DNA of 64,000 nt from Secundilactobacillus pentosiphilus. Its GTDB lineage: Bacteria; Bacillota; Bacilli; Lactobacillales; Lactobacillaceae. Positions 15,914 through 28,857 of the stretch are shown piece by piece. The position numbers and the translations under genes were made by a program. Location: positions 32,844-96,843 of the forward strand of contig NZ_BCMI01000010.1 in the NCBI RefSeq assembly GCF_002217985.1. Reading direction: 5' to 3'. Each line of letters opens with the position of its first letter. Position 1 is the stretch's first letter. The notes under the pieces are model-generated. The model saw only the letters and a list, made by a program, of their open reading frames with translations. It had not been told where the DNA came from and searched no databases.

Positions 15914-17188
15914 GTGATTACGACCATTATTACCTTCATTATCGTGTTTGGCCTGATTGTGTTTATTCACGAGTTTGGTCACTTCTTCTTCGCCAAGCGG
16001 GCGGGGATCCTCGTGCGTGAATTTTCAATCGGCATGGGTCCTAAACTGTTCAATTACCGCACTACTGATACCACCTACACGATTCGGCTGCTGCCGGTTG
16101 GCGGGTACGTTCGGATGGCCGGTGCTGAAGATGATGAAGATGAATTAAAACCGGGGACACCCGTAAGCCTGTATGTGGGTGATAATGATCAGGTGACCCG
16201 GATTAATACCAGCAAAAAATCCACGCTGTTTAACGGGATTCCCATGGCGGTGACAGCTACCGATCTAGAGGATGAGCTTTGGATCGAAGGTTACGAAAAC
16301 GGCGATGAAAGTGCAGTTAAACGGTATAACGTGGCACAAGATGCCACGATCATCGAAAGTGATGGTACCGAAGTTCGCATTGCGCCACGAGACGTTCAGT
16401 TTCAGTCTGCTAGTTTAGGTCATCGTTTGATGACTAACTTTGCGGGACCGATGAATAACTTTTTCTTAGCCATCATTGTCTACACGATTTTAACGTTTGT
16501 AGCCGGTGGTGTGACTAATAATAGTAACCGAGTCAGTCCCACGACCTCGGACGTAACGGTTGCCCGTTCAGCAGGGATCAAGAACGGCGATTATATTACG
16601 GCTGTAAACGGTAAAAAAGTTAGGGATTGGAACCAAATTGCGCTTCAAATTCAGAATCGTGCACACAAACAAACCACTTTTAAAGTGAAGCGCGGTGATC
16701 AGACTAAGACCATCCAGATGGTTCCTGAGGCCACTAAGATCAACAACAAGACGATCGGCGCTATCGGTATTACTCAGTATCGGAACCACGATATTTCCGC
16801 CATGCTGGTTTCGGGTTTCACACAAACTTGGCAGATGACGGTGCGCTTAATGCAGGCAATCTGGTCAATGGTTTCCGGACACTTTAGTCTGAATGATTTG
16901 GGCGGTCCCGTGGCAATCTTTGCGACGACATCCACCGCAGCCTCTGAGGGGATCCTGGGTGTGCTAAGCTTCTTGGCATTTCTATCACTTAACTTGGGAA
17001 TTGTGAATTTATTGCCAATTCCGGCACTTGATGGTGGTAAAATATTACTTAACGTGATTGAGGGTATTCGGCGAAAACCGCTCTCAGAAAACGTCGAGAC
17101 GGTTATCACTCTCGCTGGAGTGGCCTTCTTAGTGGTGTTAATGCTGTTAGTAACGTGGAATGATATTGAGCGTTACTTCATTAAATAA
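15914..17188 (+). CDS. rseP: Site-2 intramembrane metalloprotease RseP (Eep type)
   Basis: A 424-residue zinc protease that cuts membrane-bound anti-sigma factors, lipoprotein signal remnants or peptide pheromones. The zinc site HEFGH lies in the first membrane helix (residues 19-23) and the third ligand in NLLPIPALDGGK near 372. A PDZ domain occupies about 210-290. The long soluble insert with DDEDELKPGT is typical of lactic-acid-bacterial Eep. The start is GTG with AAAGGA nine bases before it. Confidence 0.95.
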   Translation: MITTIITFIIVFGLIVFIHEFGHFFFAKRAGILVREFSIGMGPKLFNYRTTDTTYTIRLLPVGGYVRMAGAEDDEDELKPGTPVSLYVGDNDQVTRINTSKKSTLFNGIPMAVTATDLEDELWIEGYENGDESAVKRYNVAQDATIIESDGTEVRIAPRDVQFQSASLGHRLMTNFAGPMNNFFLAIIVYTILTFVAGGVTNNSNRVSPTTSDVTVARSAGIKNGDYITAVNGKKVRDWNQIALQIQNRAHKQTTFKVKRGDQTKTIQMVPEATKINNKTIGAIGITQYRNHDISAMLVSGFTQTWQMTVRLMQAIWSMVSGHFSLNDLGGPVAIFATTSTAASEGILGVLSFLAFLSLNLGIVNLLPIPALDGGKILLNVIEGIRRKPLSENVETVITLAGVAFLVVLMLLVTWNDIERYFIK

Positions 17189-17207
17189 ATCAAATAAAAT
17201 CGGTTAA

Positions 17208-18968
<1,761 letters not shown>

Positions 18969-18982
18969 TAATGATGTGTGGG

Positions 18983-19032
18983 ACGGACTCGAGAAAACAA
19001 AACAATTTTTGTTTTGTCTCGAGTCCGTTTTA
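18983..19032 (+). terminator. Terminator after proS
   Basis: A long hairpin: 18983-18994 with 19017-19028, a three-base bulge, then 18998-19004 with 19010-19016, closed by four Ts. Confidence 0.88.
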
Positions 19033-19077
19033 CGTTAAAATAATGGCATTAAGCAAAAATAAAGGGGGCAGTTTGGT

Positions 19078-22000
19078 GTGGCCTTAGATCATCAGGCATT
19101 ATTTGAAAAACTATTACAGCAACTGCAATTATCTGATTTGGCCGACCAGCCATTCTTTAAGGGGGCAGCCCTGGAAAAATTAACCGTACACGAAAAGTCT
19201 AAACGTTGGCACTTTAACTTTAAATTACCAACGGTATTACCGTATGAAACGTTTACCACGTTTCAGGGACAACTGGAAAAGGCTTTTCAGTCAATTGTTA
19301 AAGTTGACTTTGAAATTCATACGGATCAAAACGAGTTAGATAATCGTTTGATTGGTGATTATTGGAATTGGGTTGTTCAGCATAGCGGTGTGACGTCGCC
19401 GTTGATACAGGAACTTTGTCGCGATCAAGTGCCAAAACTTGAGGATAACCGGGTGATCTTTATGGCCGAAAACGAGGTTGTGAAGAACTTCTTGGTTGAC
19501 CAAGCATTGGGTCCAATTGAAAACCGGTATGAATCGGTCGGTTTTCCGAAGTTTGCGATTCATACCATGATCGACGAGTCAGCTTCCCAGGCGAAGATAC
19601 AGGAGTTCAAGCAAAAAAAGGCCCAGTCGGATGCCGAACTGGCGCAAAAAGCGGTGGCTGCTATCAAAGTGGCCAACGAGAAGCGTGAAAAACAGGGCGT
19701 AGCGGCTGCTAGCGGACCTACAGTAATCGGCCGGAAAATCAAGGCTGATGAAGAACCGGTTCAATTGTCTTCAATTGAAGATGAAGAAAAGTCAGTGATC
19801 GTTCAAGGTTATGTTTTTAACAAAGAGATTCGTGATCTGCGTTCTGGCCGGAAGCTGATGATCCTGGAAATTACGGATTACAGTTCCTCGATTGCGGTGA
19901 AAAAATTTTCCCGTGATGAAGGCGATGAAGCCCAGTTCGAAGGTTTAAACGAAGGTGACTGGATCAGGGTCCGCGGCAGCGTTCAAGAAGATAATTTCAT
20001 GCGGGATTTGGTCTTAAACGCCTATGACATTAACCAAGTTACGGTGCCAAGCAGACAGGATAAAGCGCCTGACGGTGAAAAACGGGTGGAATTACACCTG
20101 CACACCAATATGAGTACCATGGATGCCACTAACTCAATCACCGACTACGTCAAGCAAGCTAAAAAGTGGGGTCATAAAGCCATTGCAATCACTGACCATG
20201 CCGGGGTTCAAGGCTTTCCAGAAGCCTTTCGGGCGGCCTCTAAAAACGAGATTAAGATGATCTACGGGGTTGAAGCTAACCTCGTTGATGACGGTGTGCC
20301 GATTGGTTATAACAATGAACACCGACCGCTTAAAGATGCAACGTACGTGGTTTTTGATACAGAAACTACGGGTTTATCTGCCATTTACGACCGGGTCATT
20401 GAATTATCCGCCGTTAAGATGCAGGGTAAAGAAGTGATTGATCAGTTTGAAGAGTTTATTGATCCGGGATTTCATTTGTCGGATCAAACGACTAATTTGA
20501 CCAGTATTACCGATGATATGGTCCACGGCTCAAAGTCCGAAAAAGAAGTGTTTGAACTATTCAGGCAATTTTACGGCGACGCAATCATTGTCGGCCATAA
20601 CGTGACCTTCGATATCGGGTTCATGAATGCCGGCTACCAGCGTCACGACTTACCGGACATTACCAACCCCATCATTGACACGTTAACGCTAGCGCGATTC
20701 CTGTACCCGAATCTAAAGGGTTACCGGTTGAACACGTTGGCCAAGAAGTTCCACGTTTCACTGGAACACCATCACCGGGCCATTTATGATGCTGAGTCAA
20801 CTGGACATTTGAACTACCTCTTTTTAAAGGACGCTGAAGACCGTTACAACATCCAGTATCACGATCAGTTAAATGATCATATGAGCGAAAACGATGCGTA
20901 TAAACACGCTCGGCCATCCCACGCGATCATTTTGGCTCAGACGCAGGCTGGTTTGAAGAACTTATTTAAATTAGTTTCCAAGTCTAACGTGGATTACTTC
21001 TATCGGGTGCCGCGGATGCCGCGGAGTCAAATTGAGAAGTTGCGGGACGGTCTGCTGATCGGTTCTGCCTGTGATTCCGGTGAAGTTTTCACCGCGATGA
21101 TGCAGAAGGGGTACGCTGAAGCCCGCAGCAAAGCGAAGTTTTACGATTACCTCGAAGTTCAGCCGTTAGCCGCCTACAAGCCGCTGATCGATTCTGGTTT
21201 GATTCAAAACCGGAAAAACTTAGAGGAAATTTTAACCAACATGGTCAAGCTGGGTGAAGAATTAGATAAGCCTGTTGCGGTAACTGGTGATGCCCATTAT
21301 TTGAATCCGGAAGACGCCATTTACCGGAAGATTTTGATCAACTCGCAAGGCGGGGCCAACCCGTTAAACCGTCAAGAACTGCCAGACGTGCATTTCCGAA
21401 CCACTGACGAATTATTAGATGACTACAGCTTCTTAGGCGAGGATAAGGCCAAAGAAATTGTGGTGACGAACACCAACGCGATTGCCGATAAAATTGACGA
21501 TGTTCACCCGTTAAAGGACAAACTGTATACGCCGCGGATGGAGGGCGCCGAAGACGAGATCCGTGAGCGGACCATGAATACCGCCCACGAATGGTACGGC
21601 GATCCGCTGCCAGAACTGGTTCAGCACCGGCTTGACCGTGAACTGAAAAGTATCATTGGTAACGGGTTCTCAGTGATTTATTTAATTGCCCAACGACTGG
21701 TGGCGAAGAGTAATAAAGACGGGTACTTGGTTGGTTCCCGGGGTTCCGTTGGTTCCAGTCTGGTGGCGACCATGACCGGAATCACCGAGGTGAACCCGTT
21801 ACCGCCACATTATCGCTGCCCTAACTGTCAGTATTCTCACTTCTATACCAAGGGTGAATACAGTTCCGGGTTTGACTTACCCGAAAAGAACTGTCCAAAG
21901 TGCGGGACTTTGATGATCGGTGACGGCCATAACATTCCCTTTGAAACCTTCTTAGGGTTTACTGGAAACAAGGTCCCCGATATTGATTTGAACTTCTCCG

Positions 22001-23406
22001 GGGACTATCAACCGATTGCTCATAACTACACCAAGGTGTTGTTCGGTGAAAAAAACGTGTACCGGGCCGGAACGATCGGTACCGTGGCGGACAAAACCGC
22101 TTACGGCTACGTGAAGGCTTACGAACGCGATAAAGAATTGCATTTACGAAACGCTGAGATCGACCGGTTAGCCAAGGGTGCCACTGGTGTGAAACGAACT
22201 ACCGGACAACATCCGGCCGGGATCATCGTTGTGCCCGATTACATGGACATCTATGATTTCACGCCGATCCAGTATCCCGCTGACGATCAAAACGCCGCGT
22301 GGCAAACGACCCACTTTGATTTCCATTCGATCCATGACAATATTTTGAAGATCGATATTCTGGGGCATGATGATCCCACCATGATCCGGACGCTGCAAGA
22401 TTTGAGCGGGGTCGATCCAAAGACGATTCCAATGGATGATCCGGGCGTGATGGCGCTGTTTTCCGGCACCGATTCCTTACACGTGACCCCGGAACAGATC
22501 CAGTCCAAGACCGGAACGCTGGGTGTCCCTGAATTTGGGACCCGGTTCGTTCGGGGGATGCTGGAAGAAACTCACCCGAAGAACTATTCACAGCTGCTGC
22601 AAATTTCTGGGCTGTCTCACGGGACCGACGTGTGGTTGGGCAACGCCGAAGAACTGATCAAAAACGGGACTGCCACTATCGCCAACGTTATCGGTTGTCG
22701 GGATAACATCATGACCGACTTGATCAACTGGGGGATGGATTCTGAAACCTCATTTCAGATTATGGAATCCGTCCGTCACGGTCGCGGTATTCCAGACGAG
22801 TGGCAGGACAAGATGAAGGAAGCGGACGTACCGGACTGGTACATTCAGTCTTGCTTGAAGATCAAGTACATGTTCCCACGGGCCCACGCGGCCGCCTATA
22901 TTTTGATGGCGCTGCGGGTGGCGTACTTCAAGGTGTACTTCCCACTGGTTTATTACGCAGCATACTTCTCCGTGCGGGCTGATGACTTTGACGTTGTCGC
23001 AATGTCTCGGGGAAAAGATTCCGTTAAAGCCAAAATGAAGGAAATCAACGACGAGGGAATGGACGCGTCAGCTAAGGAGAAAAACCTGCTGACGGTTCTG
23101 GAACTGGCGAACGAGATGCTGGAACGTGGTTTTAACTTTAAGATGATCGATATCAATAAGTCGGCTGCCAGTGAATGGCTGATTGATGGTGACTCGTTAA
23201 TTGCACCGTTCAATGCTGCGCCCGGCTTGGGCTTAAACGTGGCTAAGCAGATTGTGGCCGCTCGTGAAGACAAACCGTTTCTCTCCAAGGAAGACTTGGC
23301 TAAACGCGGAAAAGTTTCCAAAACTCTGATTGAATTTATGACTGATAACGGGGTTCTGGATGGTTTGCCGGATGAGAATCAACTGAGTTTGTTTGACATG
23401 ATGTAA
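19078..23406 (+). CDS. polC: DNA polymerase III alpha subunit, Gram-positive PolC type
   Basis: A 1442-residue replicative polymerase, close to the Bacillus length. Domain order: N-terminal domain, OB fold (about 235-325), PHP domain starting [13 protein letters not shown] (near 338), an inserted 3'-5' exonuclease with FDTETTGL (near 425), the rest of PHP, a four-Cys zinc motif (CPNC near 914 and CPKC near 940), and the polymerase palm with PDIDLNFSG (near 967). The start is GTG after AAAGGGGG. It copies the chromosome with DnaE as partner. No frame problem is visible over 4.3 kb. Confidence 0.98.
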   Translation: MALDHQALFEKLLQQLQLSDLADQPFFKGAALEKLTVHEKSKRWHFNFKLPTVLPYETFTTFQGQLEKAFQSIVKVDFEIHTDQNELDNRLIGDYWNWVVQHSGVTSPLIQELCRDQVPKLEDNRVIFMAENEVVKNFLVDQALGPIENRYESVGFPKFAIHTMIDESASQAKIQEFKQKKAQSDAELAQKAVAAIKVANEKREKQGVAAASGPTVIGRKIKADEEPVQLSSIEDEEKSVIVQGYVFNKEIRDLRSGRKLMILEITDYSSSIAVKKFSRDEGDEAQFEGLNEGDWIRVRGSVQEDNFMRDLVLNAYDINQVTVPSRQDKAPDGEKRVELHLHTNMSTMDATNSITDYVKQAKKWGHKAIAITDHAGVQGFPEAFRAASKNEIKMIYGVEANLVDDGVPIGYNNEHRPLKDATYVVFDTETTGLSAIYDRVIELSAVKMQGKEVIDQFEEFIDPGFHLSDQTTNLTSITDDMVHGSKSEKEVFELFRQFYGDAIIVGHNVTFDIGFMNAGYQRHDLPDITNPIIDTLTLARFLYPNLKGYRLNTLAKKFHVSLEHHHRAIYDAESTGHLNYLFLKDAEDRYNIQYHDQLNDHMSENDAYKHARPSHAIILAQTQAGLKNLFKLVSKSNVDYFYRVPRMPRSQIEKLRDGLLIGSACDSGEVFTAMMQKGYAEARSKAKFYDYLEVQPLAAYKPLIDSGLIQNRKNLEEILTNMVKLGEELDKPVAVTGDAHYLNPEDAIYRKILINSQGGANPLNRQELPDVHFRTTDELLDDYSFLGEDKAKEIVVTNTNAIADKIDDVHPLKDKLYTPRMEGAEDEIRERTMNTAHEWYGDPLPELVQHRLDRELKSIIGNGFSVIYLIAQRLVAKSNKDGYLVGSRGSVGSSLVATMTGITEVNPLPPHYRCPNCQYSHFYTKGEYSSGFDLPEKNCPKCGTLMIGDGHNIPFETFLGFTGNKVPDIDLNFSGDYQPIAHNYTKVLFGEKNVYRAGTIGTVADKTAYGYVKAYERDKELHLRNAEIDRLAKGATGVKRTTGQHPAGIIVVPDYMDIYDFTPIQYPADDQNAAWQTTHFDFHSIHDNILKIDILGHDDPTMIRTLQDLSGVDPKTIPMDDPGVMALFSGTDSLHVTPEQIQSKTGTLGVPEFGTRFVRGMLEETHPKNYSQLLQISGLSHGTDVWLGNAEELIKNGTATIANVIGCRDNIMTDLINWGMDSETSFQIMESVRHGRGIPDEWQDKMKEADVPDWYIQSCLKIKYMFPRAHAAAYILMALRVAYFKVYFPLVYYAAYFSVRADDFDVVAMSRGKDSVKAKMKEINDEGMDASAKEKNLLTVLELANEMLERGFNFKMIDINKSAASEWLIDGDSLIAPFNAAPGLGLNVAKQIVAAREDKPFLSKEDLAKRGKVSKTLIEFMTDNGVLDGLPDENQLSLFDMM

Positions 23407-23447
23407 CCAGGATTCGTCAGAGTTGGCATAACGGCGCGCTTTCAAGT

Positions 23448-23476
23448 TTGCTATTGTGTCACCTTTGTGCTATCAT
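23448..23476 (+). promoter_or_regulatory. Promoter of the rimP-nusA-infB operon
   Basis: TTGCTA (23448-23453), 17-base spacer, TATCAT (23471-23476) with an upstream TG making it an extended -10. Confidence 0.65.
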
Positions 23477-23500
23477 ACGAGTTGTAGATATTTCGGAAAG

Positions 23501-23527
23501 GAGTGAGCAGCGATGCTCGCTCTTTTT
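23501..23527 (+). terminator. Terminator hairpin in the rimP leader (attenuator)
   Basis: GAGTGAGCA (23501-23509) pairs with TGCTCGCTC (23514-23522, one T-G pair) around GCGA, followed by five Ts, only about 20 bases into the transcript and before the first gene. This position points to attenuation of the whole operon. Confidence 0.7.
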
Positions 23528-23572
23528 ATTGGAAAAATGGTATTGGAGGTAAAAGATTGGATAACGTCGTAG
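23513..23572 (+). CDS. Putative 19-residue leader peptide
   Basis: An ATG at 23513 preceded by AAAGGAG (23497-23503, nine bases) opens a frame reading [19 protein letters not shown]. It begins in the loop of the terminator hairpin and ends 16 bases inside rimP in another frame. Ribosomes on it would break the hairpin. Translation is not proven; no control codons for one amino acid are enriched. Confidence 0.4.
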   Translation: MLALFIGKMVLEVKDWITS

Positions 23573-24030
23573 ACATTGTTTCGGCTCTGGCGAAACCGAT
23601 TGTGGCTGCCCATCACTTTGAACTGGTGGACGTTGAGTTTGTTCGCGAGGGTAAAAGTTGGTATTTGCGGCTCTTCATCGACAAACCTGGTGGCATTACG
23701 ATTGATGAATGTGCATTAGTGAGTGATGAGTTAAGTGAAAAGCTGGATAATATCGATCCTGATCCAATTCCCCAAGCGTATTTCTTGGAAGTATCCTCTC
23801 CAGGTGCGGAACGGCCGCTGAAAAAAGAAGCTGACTACAAACGGGCGGTCGATCACTATGTTCACATTTCGCTTTACCAAAAGATGAACGGTGAAAAAGC
23901 ATTTGAAGGGACATTGACCTCTGTGAGTGACGACGAATTAGGCTTGAAAATCAACCTAAAGGGTCGGATGAAAGAACTGGTCATTCCAAGAAAAAACGTT
24001 GCCAAAGCAAGATTAGCAATTAAGTTTTAA
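23557..24030 (+). CDS. rimP: Ribosome maturation factor RimP
   Basis: A 157-residue protein needed for assembly of the 30S subunit. The N-terminal domain carries [20 protein letters not shown] and the family motif [13 protein letters not shown]; the C-terminal half is an Sm-like barrel. TTG 23557 follows GGAGG by seven bases; the upstream extension to 23503 runs through the attenuator hairpin and is not expected. First gene of the nusA operon. Confidence 0.95.
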   Translation: MDNVVDIVSALAKPIVAAHHFELVDVEFVREGKSWYLRLFIDKPGGITIDECALVSDELSEKLDNIDPDPIPQAYFLEVSSPGAERPLKKEADYKRAVDHYVHISLYQKMNGEKAFEGTLTSVSDDELGLKINLKGRMKELVIPRKNVAKARLAIKF

Positions 24031-24052
24031 CAGCTAAAGGAGACTATACGTA

Positions 24053-25270
24053 ATGAGTAAAGAACTAATAGGTGCTCTGGATCAACTAGAAACCGAAAAG
24101 GGTATCAAAAAGGAAATTGTGATTGATGCCATTGAAGCGGCATTGACCTCTGCTTACAAGCGGAACTACGGTCAGGCCCAAAACGTTGAGGTAAACTTTG
24201 ACCAAAAAAAGGGTGATGTTCACGTTTTCGCGGTTAAAAAAATTGTCGATCAGGTTTACGACTCCCGGTTGGAAGTCAGCTTAGACGATGCCTTACAGGT
24301 CAGTCGAGGCTATGAAATTGGTGATGACATCAAGTTTGAAGTTACCCCTAAAAACTTTGGCCGAATCGCGGCACAAACCGCTAAACAGGTTATCATGCAA
24401 CGGGTCCGTGAAGCTGAACGGTCATTGATCTTTGACCAGTACAGCCAGTACGAAAATGAAATTATTACTGGTGAGGTTGAGCGTCAAGATAACCGGTTCG
24501 TTTACGTTAACTTAGGTAACGTAGAAGCTGTTATGAGCCGTCAGGATCAAATGCCTAACGAAACTTACCATATGCACGACCGAATTAAGGTTTACGTGAC
24601 TCGGGTTGAAAACGCTGCTAAGGGCCCGCAAGTGTTCGTTAGCCGGACTGATTCAGGGCTGCTGAAGCGGTTATTTGAAGAAGAAATTCCGGAAATCTAC
24701 GATGGCACCGTTGAAATCATGTCGATTGCCAGAGAAGCGGGTGACCGTGCCAAGGTAGCTGTTCGTTCAAATAATCCCGATGTTGACCCGGTCGGCACCT
24801 CAGTAGGTCCCCGTGGTCAGCGAGTTCAAGCCATTGTATCCGAATTAGATGGCGAAAATATGGATATCGTTGAATGGACGGATGACGAAGCGAAGTTTAT
24901 TGCTAACGCGTTGAACCCAGCTGAAGTGATCGACGTCATCTTTGATGAAAACAACGAACGGGCATGTACCGTTATCGTACCTGATTACCAGCTATCATTG
25001 GCAATTGGTAAACGTGGTCAAAACGCCCGTTTAGCTGCTAAGCTGACTGGTTATAAGATCGACATCAAGTCTGAAACTGAGGCTGAAACGCTCTTTAACA
25101 AGTCTGGTAGCGATGCTGCTGATTCGCAGGACGAAGAACAGCCAAGTGATCAAGAGACAACGGATGACGAAACTGATCAGCCAGCAACGACTGACACGAC
25201 TGATTCCACAGCGGACTCAGAACCTGAAGATACCCCAGAAGCTTCTGAGGATGACGGTACTGAAGACTAG
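24053..25270 (+). CDS. nusA: Transcription termination/antitermination factor NusA
   Basis: A 405-residue RNA-polymerase-binding factor. Order: N-terminal RNAP-binding domain (1-130), S1 domain (about 135-200, starting IITGEVERQDNRFVYVNLG), KH1 with NNPDVDPVGTSVGPRGQRVQ and KH2 with LAIGKRGQNARLAAKLTG. After KH2 the protein ends in a long Asp/Glu/Thr-rich tail of about 60 residues, a lactobacillus feature replacing the AR repeats of enterobacteria. Lies 22 bases after rimP. Confidence 0.97.
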   Translation: MSKELIGALDQLETEKGIKKEIVIDAIEAALTSAYKRNYGQAQNVEVNFDQKKGDVHVFAVKKIVDQVYDSRLEVSLDDALQVSRGYEIGDDIKFEVTPKNFGRIAAQTAKQVIMQRVREAERSLIFDQYSQYENEIITGEVERQDNRFVYVNLGNVEAVMSRQDQMPNETYHMHDRIKVYVTRVENAAKGPQVFVSRTDSGLLKRLFEEEIPEIYDGTVEIMSIAREAGDRAKVAVRSNNPDVDPVGTSVGPRGQRVQAIVSELDGENMDIVEWTDDEAKFIANALNPAEVIDVIFDENNERACTVIVPDYQLSLAIGKRGQNARLAAKLTGYKIDIKSETEAETLFNKSGSDAADSQDEEQPSDQETTDDETDQPATTDTTDSTADSEPEDTPEASEDDGTED

Positions 25271-25283
25271 GAGGTAAGCGTAC

Positions 25284-25586
25284 ATGAAGAAACGTAAGGT
25301 ACCAATGAGAAAAGACATTGTGACCGGTGAAATGGCGCCTAAAAAGGACTTAGTCCGGATCGTTCGTGACAAGGATAACAACGTGTCTGTTGATCCAACG
25401 GGAAAGAAATCAGGCCGCGGTGCTTACATTTCTTTGGACGTTGAGATTGCAAAACGGGCTCAAAAAGAACGAACTTTTGATAAGGTCTTTGAAACCAAAG
25501 TTGACTCACAATTTTACGATGATTTGGTGGCATACGTGGACCATCAGCAGGCTCGTCGGGAATTATTTGAAAATGGAAAAGCCTAA
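25284..25586 (+). CDS. ylxR: YlxR family RNA-binding protein (RnpM)
   Basis: A 100-residue YlxR/RnpM-type protein. The marker motif is MRKDIVTGEMAPKKDLVRIV followed by DPTGKKSGRGAYISLD; in most members the first motif has RxCxxT, here RKDIVT. Bacillus RnpM binds RNase P RNA and modulates it; the same role is inferred. GGAGG precedes the ATG by nine bases. Its stop overlaps the start of ylxQ by 14 bases. Confidence 0.9.
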   Translation: MKKRKVPMRKDIVTGEMAPKKDLVRIVRDKDNNVSVDPTGKKSGRGAYISLDVEIAKRAQKERTFDKVFETKVDSQFYDDLVAYVDHQQARRELFENGKA

Positions 25587-25887
25587 TCCTTTTCTACAGC
25601 TTTTAGGACTAGTTCGCCGGGCTAATCAGTTAGTGACAGGCGAAGGATTTGTTTTAAAAGCTATTCGGAATCAGAGCATCTCAGTGGTGATCCTAGCTAG
25701 TGATGCCGGTCCTAGCAGCATGAAAAAGTTAAGTGATAAGGCCACGTTTTACCACGTTGACTTAATTACCGCATTTACAAAGGAACAACTTAGCCAGGCA
25801 ACGGGCATGAACCGTTCAGCTTACGGTGTAAAAGATCCTGGATTTGCTAGAAAGTTAATTGAACTAGTTAATACCAAAGGAGAGTGA
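25573..25887 (+). CDS. ylxQ: YlxQ, L7Ae/L30e-type RNA-binding protein
   Basis: A 104-residue protein with the L7Ae/L30e/S12e/Gadd45 fold, beginning [20 protein letters not shown] and carrying [16 protein letters not shown], both typical. Such proteins bind kink-turn RNA; its cellular target is unknown. The ATG lies inside the end of ylxR (14-base overlap), and infB follows four bases after its stop. Confidence 0.9.
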   Translation: MEKPNPFLQLLGLVRRANQLVTGEGFVLKAIRNQSISVVILASDAGPSSMKKLSDKATFYHVDLITAFTKEQLSQATGMNRSAYGVKDPGFARKLIELVNTKGE

Positions 25888-25891
25888 AGAT

Positions 25892-28360
25892 ATGGGCAAA
25901 AAGCGAATTTACGAATTAGCTAAAGAACTCAACGTCTCAAGTAAAGCCGTTCTTGATAAGGCTCAAGAAAAGGGCTTTGACGTCAAAAATCATATGTCAT
26001 CATTAGGAAGTAACGAGGAACGTCAATTGCGAGAAACTTTTTCAAATAAGGGTAGTAAAACGACTACCGGTAATAAGAACCAGTCGGGTCAGGCTAAGCC
26101 AGCGCATTCCACACAGTCTGCCAAGCCGGCCCAAAACCATGACCATCGTCAAAATACTGGTAGCAGCCAAACGGCACATAACCGGTCGCAGTCTAACAGC
26201 AGCAACCATTCAAATGGGCAGAACCATGCCAATGCTAGCCATAGTCAGTCCAGCAACCGAAACCAATCGACTAACCACAGCCAGTCTACTAATCGCGGGC
26301 AGTCTAATAACCGCTCGCAATCAAGTAATAACAACCGGTCACAGTCAAGCAACAATAACCGCAGTCAAAACAGCAATCATTCACAAAATAACGGCAACAG
26401 CAACAATGCCAACCGTGGCGGATCAGGTCGTTTTGGCGGCAGTTTAAACAGCGGTAATGGCCGTAACAGCCGGAATAATCGCAATAACCGGAACAATAAC
26501 CGCCGTCGCAACAATTTTGCTAAGAAGTACAGCAAGAAGAACCAACGAATCAAGGAAACCAATCACCAAAAGGGTGCCCCTGAACGTAAGAATAAGGCTC
26601 TGCCAGACACGTTGGTCTACCAAGTTGGGATGAACGCCCAAGATCTTGGTAAGATTCTGCACCGTGAACCAGCTGAAATTGTTAAGAAGCTGTTTATGCT
26701 GGGTGTCATGGCTAACCAAAACCAGTCGCTGGATAAGGATACCATTGAAATCTTAGCGGCTGATTACGGGATTGACGCTAAGGAGAAGGTCGAAGTTGAT
26801 GTTGCCGATATTGATAAGACTTTTGAAGAAGAGTCTAAGAATACCGATCACCTTGAATCCCGGCCGCCGGTTGTTACCATCATGGGTCACGTTGACCATG
26901 GTAAGACAACACTGCTTGACCATTTGCGTCATTCTCACATCACTGCTGGTGAAGCCGGCGGGATCACTCAAGCCATTGGTGCTTACCAAGTCAAGCATAA
27001 GGGTAAGACGATTACCTTCCTGGATACCCCAGGACACGCGGCCTTCACCGAAATGCGGGCTCGTGGTGCTGACATAACCGATATCACGATTTTGGTGGTT
27101 GCTGCTGACGATGGTGTGATGCCTCAAACCATTGAAGCCATTCACCATGCGCAGGCCGCTAAGACACCAATTATCGTGGCCGTTAACAAGATCGATAAGC
27201 CAGGCGCTAACCCGAACCACGTCATGGAACAGCTGACTGAATACGGTCTGATTCCTGAAGACTGGGGCGGCGACACGATCTTTGTCCAAATTTCAGCTAA
27301 GTTCGGTAAGAACATTGACGAACTCTTGGATATGATCCTGTTACAATCCGAAGTGATGGAATTAAAGGCTAACCCACAGCAACACGCTGCGGGCTCAGTG
27401 ATCGAAGCTAAGCTGGATCAAGGTAAGGGTTCCGTTGCAACCTTACTGATTCAACAAGGGACCATGCATACTGGTGATCCAATCGTGGTTGGGAATACCT
27501 TTGGTAAAGTTCGGACCATGGAAAACGAAAATGGCAAGGAAATTAAAAAAGCCCTGCCTTCCACGCCAGTTGAAATTACCGGGTTAAGTGACGTACCGGA
27601 AGCCGGTGATCGCTTCGTTGTCTTCGACGACGAAAAGACCGCTCGTGCCGCCGGTGAAGAACGTGCCAAGAACGCTTTGATGGAAGAACGTCGCAGTAAG
27701 AACACAGTGACCCTTGATAACCTCTTTGATACGATGAAAGAAGGGGAAATGAAGGAAGTTGATGTCATTATTAAGGCTGACGTCCAAGGTTCCGTTGAAG
27801 CACTGGCTAACAGCTTGAAGAAGATCGAAGTTGAAGGTGTGCGGGTCAACATTATCCATACCGCCGTTGGTGCCATTAACGAAAGTGATGTTACCTTGGC
27901 TGAAGCAAGTAACGCGATCATCATCGGGTTTAACGTACGGCCAACACCGCAAGCCAAATCACAAGCTGACCAAGACAACGTGGACATTCGTTTGCACCGG
28001 GTGATCTATAACGCTATCGATGAAATCGAACACGCCATGAAGGGTAAGCTGGAACCAACGTATAAAGAAGAAGTCATCGGTGAAGTTGAAGTTCGGGACA
28101 TCTTCAAAGCTTCTAAAGTTGGCACGATTGCCGGCGGAATGGTGACTGATGGTCATATTTCAAGGGACAGCAAGGTTCGTTTGATCCGTGATTCAGTGGT
28201 CGTTTACGAAGGCGAATTAGGCAGTCTGAAGCGCTTTAAGGATGACGTTAATGACGTTAAGCAGGGTCATGAATTAGGCTTGACCATTGAAAACTACAAC
28301 GACATTAAAGTCGGCGATGTGATTGAAGCTTATGTAATGAAGGAAATCCCAATAGAATAG
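25892..28360 (+). CDS. infB: Translation initiation factor IF-2
   Basis: An 822-residue GTPase that places initiator tRNA on the 30S subunit. A short IF2_N domain ([20 protein letters not shown], residues 5-24) is followed by about 170 residues of Asn/Ser/Gln/His/Arg-rich low-complexity linker (roughly 50-220) with repeated NRSQSSNN units. A second N-terminal domain follows, then the G domain with [12 protein letters not shown] (near 332), DTPGH and NKID, and domains II-IV. The core is normal; the linker composition is unusual. Confidence 0.97.
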   Translation: MGKKRIYELAKELNVSSKAVLDKAQEKGFDVKNHMSSLGSNEERQLRETFSNKGSKTTTGNKNQSGQAKPAHSTQSAKPAQNHDHRQNTGSSQTAHNRSQSNSSNHSNGQNHANASHSQSSNRNQSTNHSQSTNRGQSNNRSQSSNNNRSQSSNNNRSQNSNHSQNNGNSNNANRGGSGRFGGSLNSGNGRNSRNNRNNRNNNRRRNNFAKKYSKKNQRIKETNHQKGAPERKNKALPDTLVYQVGMNAQDLGKILHREPAEIVKKLFMLGVMANQNQSLDKDTIEILAADYGIDAKEKVEVDVADIDKTFEEESKNTDHLESRPPVVTIMGHVDHGKTTLLDHLRHSHITAGEAGGITQAIGAYQVKHKGKTITFLDTPGHAAFTEMRARGADITDITILVVAADDGVMPQTIEAIHHAQAAKTPIIVAVNKIDKPGANPNHVMEQLTEYGLIPEDWGGDTIFVQISAKFGKNIDELLDMILLQSEVMELKANPQQHAAGSVIEAKLDQGKGSVATLLIQQGTMHTGDPIVVGNTFGKVRTMENENGKEIKKALPSTPVEITGLSDVPEAGDRFVVFDDEKTARAAGEERAKNALMEERRSKNTVTLDNLFDTMKEGEMKEVDVIIKADVQGSVEALANSLKKIEVEGVRVNIIHTAVGAINESDVTLAEASNAIIIGFNVRPTPQAKSQADQDNVDIRLHRVIYNAIDEIEHAMKGKLEPTYKEEVIGEVEVRDIFKASKVGTIAGGMVTDGHISRDSKVRLIRDSVVVYEGELGSLKRFKDDVNDVKQGHELGLTIENYNDIKVGDVIEAYVMKEIPIE

Positions 28361-28383
28361 AGAACTAACGAGGTGTTAGATAT

Positions 28384-28743
28384 ATGGCACATTATCGTCA
28401 AGGACGGCTTGAACAAGAAATTCAGCGCGAAGTTAACGATATCTTGTTAAAGCGGGTTCGTGATCCACGGGTACAGGACGTCACTGTTACTGGTGTTGTT
28501 GTTACCGGGGATTATCAGCAAGCCACGATTTATTACAGTATCTTGTCTGATAAGGCCTCTGATGGTGAAAAAACTGCCCAGGGATTAACCAAAGCAACGG
28601 GTTTGATTCGTAGCGAGTTAGGTTCCCGCCTGAATATTTTCAAGGTACCAGAGCTAACATTCGAACGTGATGAATCCGTTCAATATGGGAGTCGGATCGA
28701 TCAGCTGCTCAATAAGCTGCACCGTGAAGATTCTAATCTATAA
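28384..28743 (+). CDS. rbfA: Ribosome-binding factor A
   Basis: A 119-residue KH-fold protein required for late 30S maturation and cold growth. Recognised from [24 protein letters not shown] and the end [15 protein letters not shown]. Last gene of the nusA-infB operon; a terminator follows directly. Confidence 0.96.
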   Translation: MAHYRQGRLEQEIQREVNDILLKRVRDPRVQDVTVTGVVVTGDYQQATIYYSILSDKASDGEKTAQGLTKATGLIRSELGSRLNIFKVPELTFERDESVQYGSRIDQLLNKLHREDSNL

Positions 28744-28745
28744 GT

Positions 28746-28786
28746 TAAAAAAGTCGTCTACAGAAATTTCTGTGGACGGCTTTTTT
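28746..28786 (+). terminator. Terminator after rbfA
   Basis: GTCGTCTACAGAAA (28753-28766) pairs with 28767-28780, followed by six Ts and preceded by an A-run. Confidence 0.9.
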
Positions 28787-28795
28787 CGTGTCGTT

Positions 28796-28818
28796 ATCAC
28801 GTCTACACGTGATATAAT
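28796..28818 (+). promoter_or_regulatory. truB promoter with overlapping palindrome
   Basis: TGATATAAT (28810-28818) is an extended -10. The 7-bp inverted repeat ATCACGT-4-ACGTGAT (28796-28813) occupies the spacer and the start of the -10, so a repressor could sit there; none is known. Confidence 0.45.
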
Positions 28819-28857
28819 AGCAAAGTTAGACAGTTTATACGAAACGGAGCGGTCACA

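Noticed and set aside
26041..26550. Repeated short units that could be taken for a CRISPR-like or tandem repeat array.
   Set aside because: The repeats are in frame with infB and encode the low-complexity linker; there are no regular spacers or cas genes.
26753..27289. A 178-codon antisense frame in infB.
   Set aside because: Shadow of the conserved G domain; no initiation signal.
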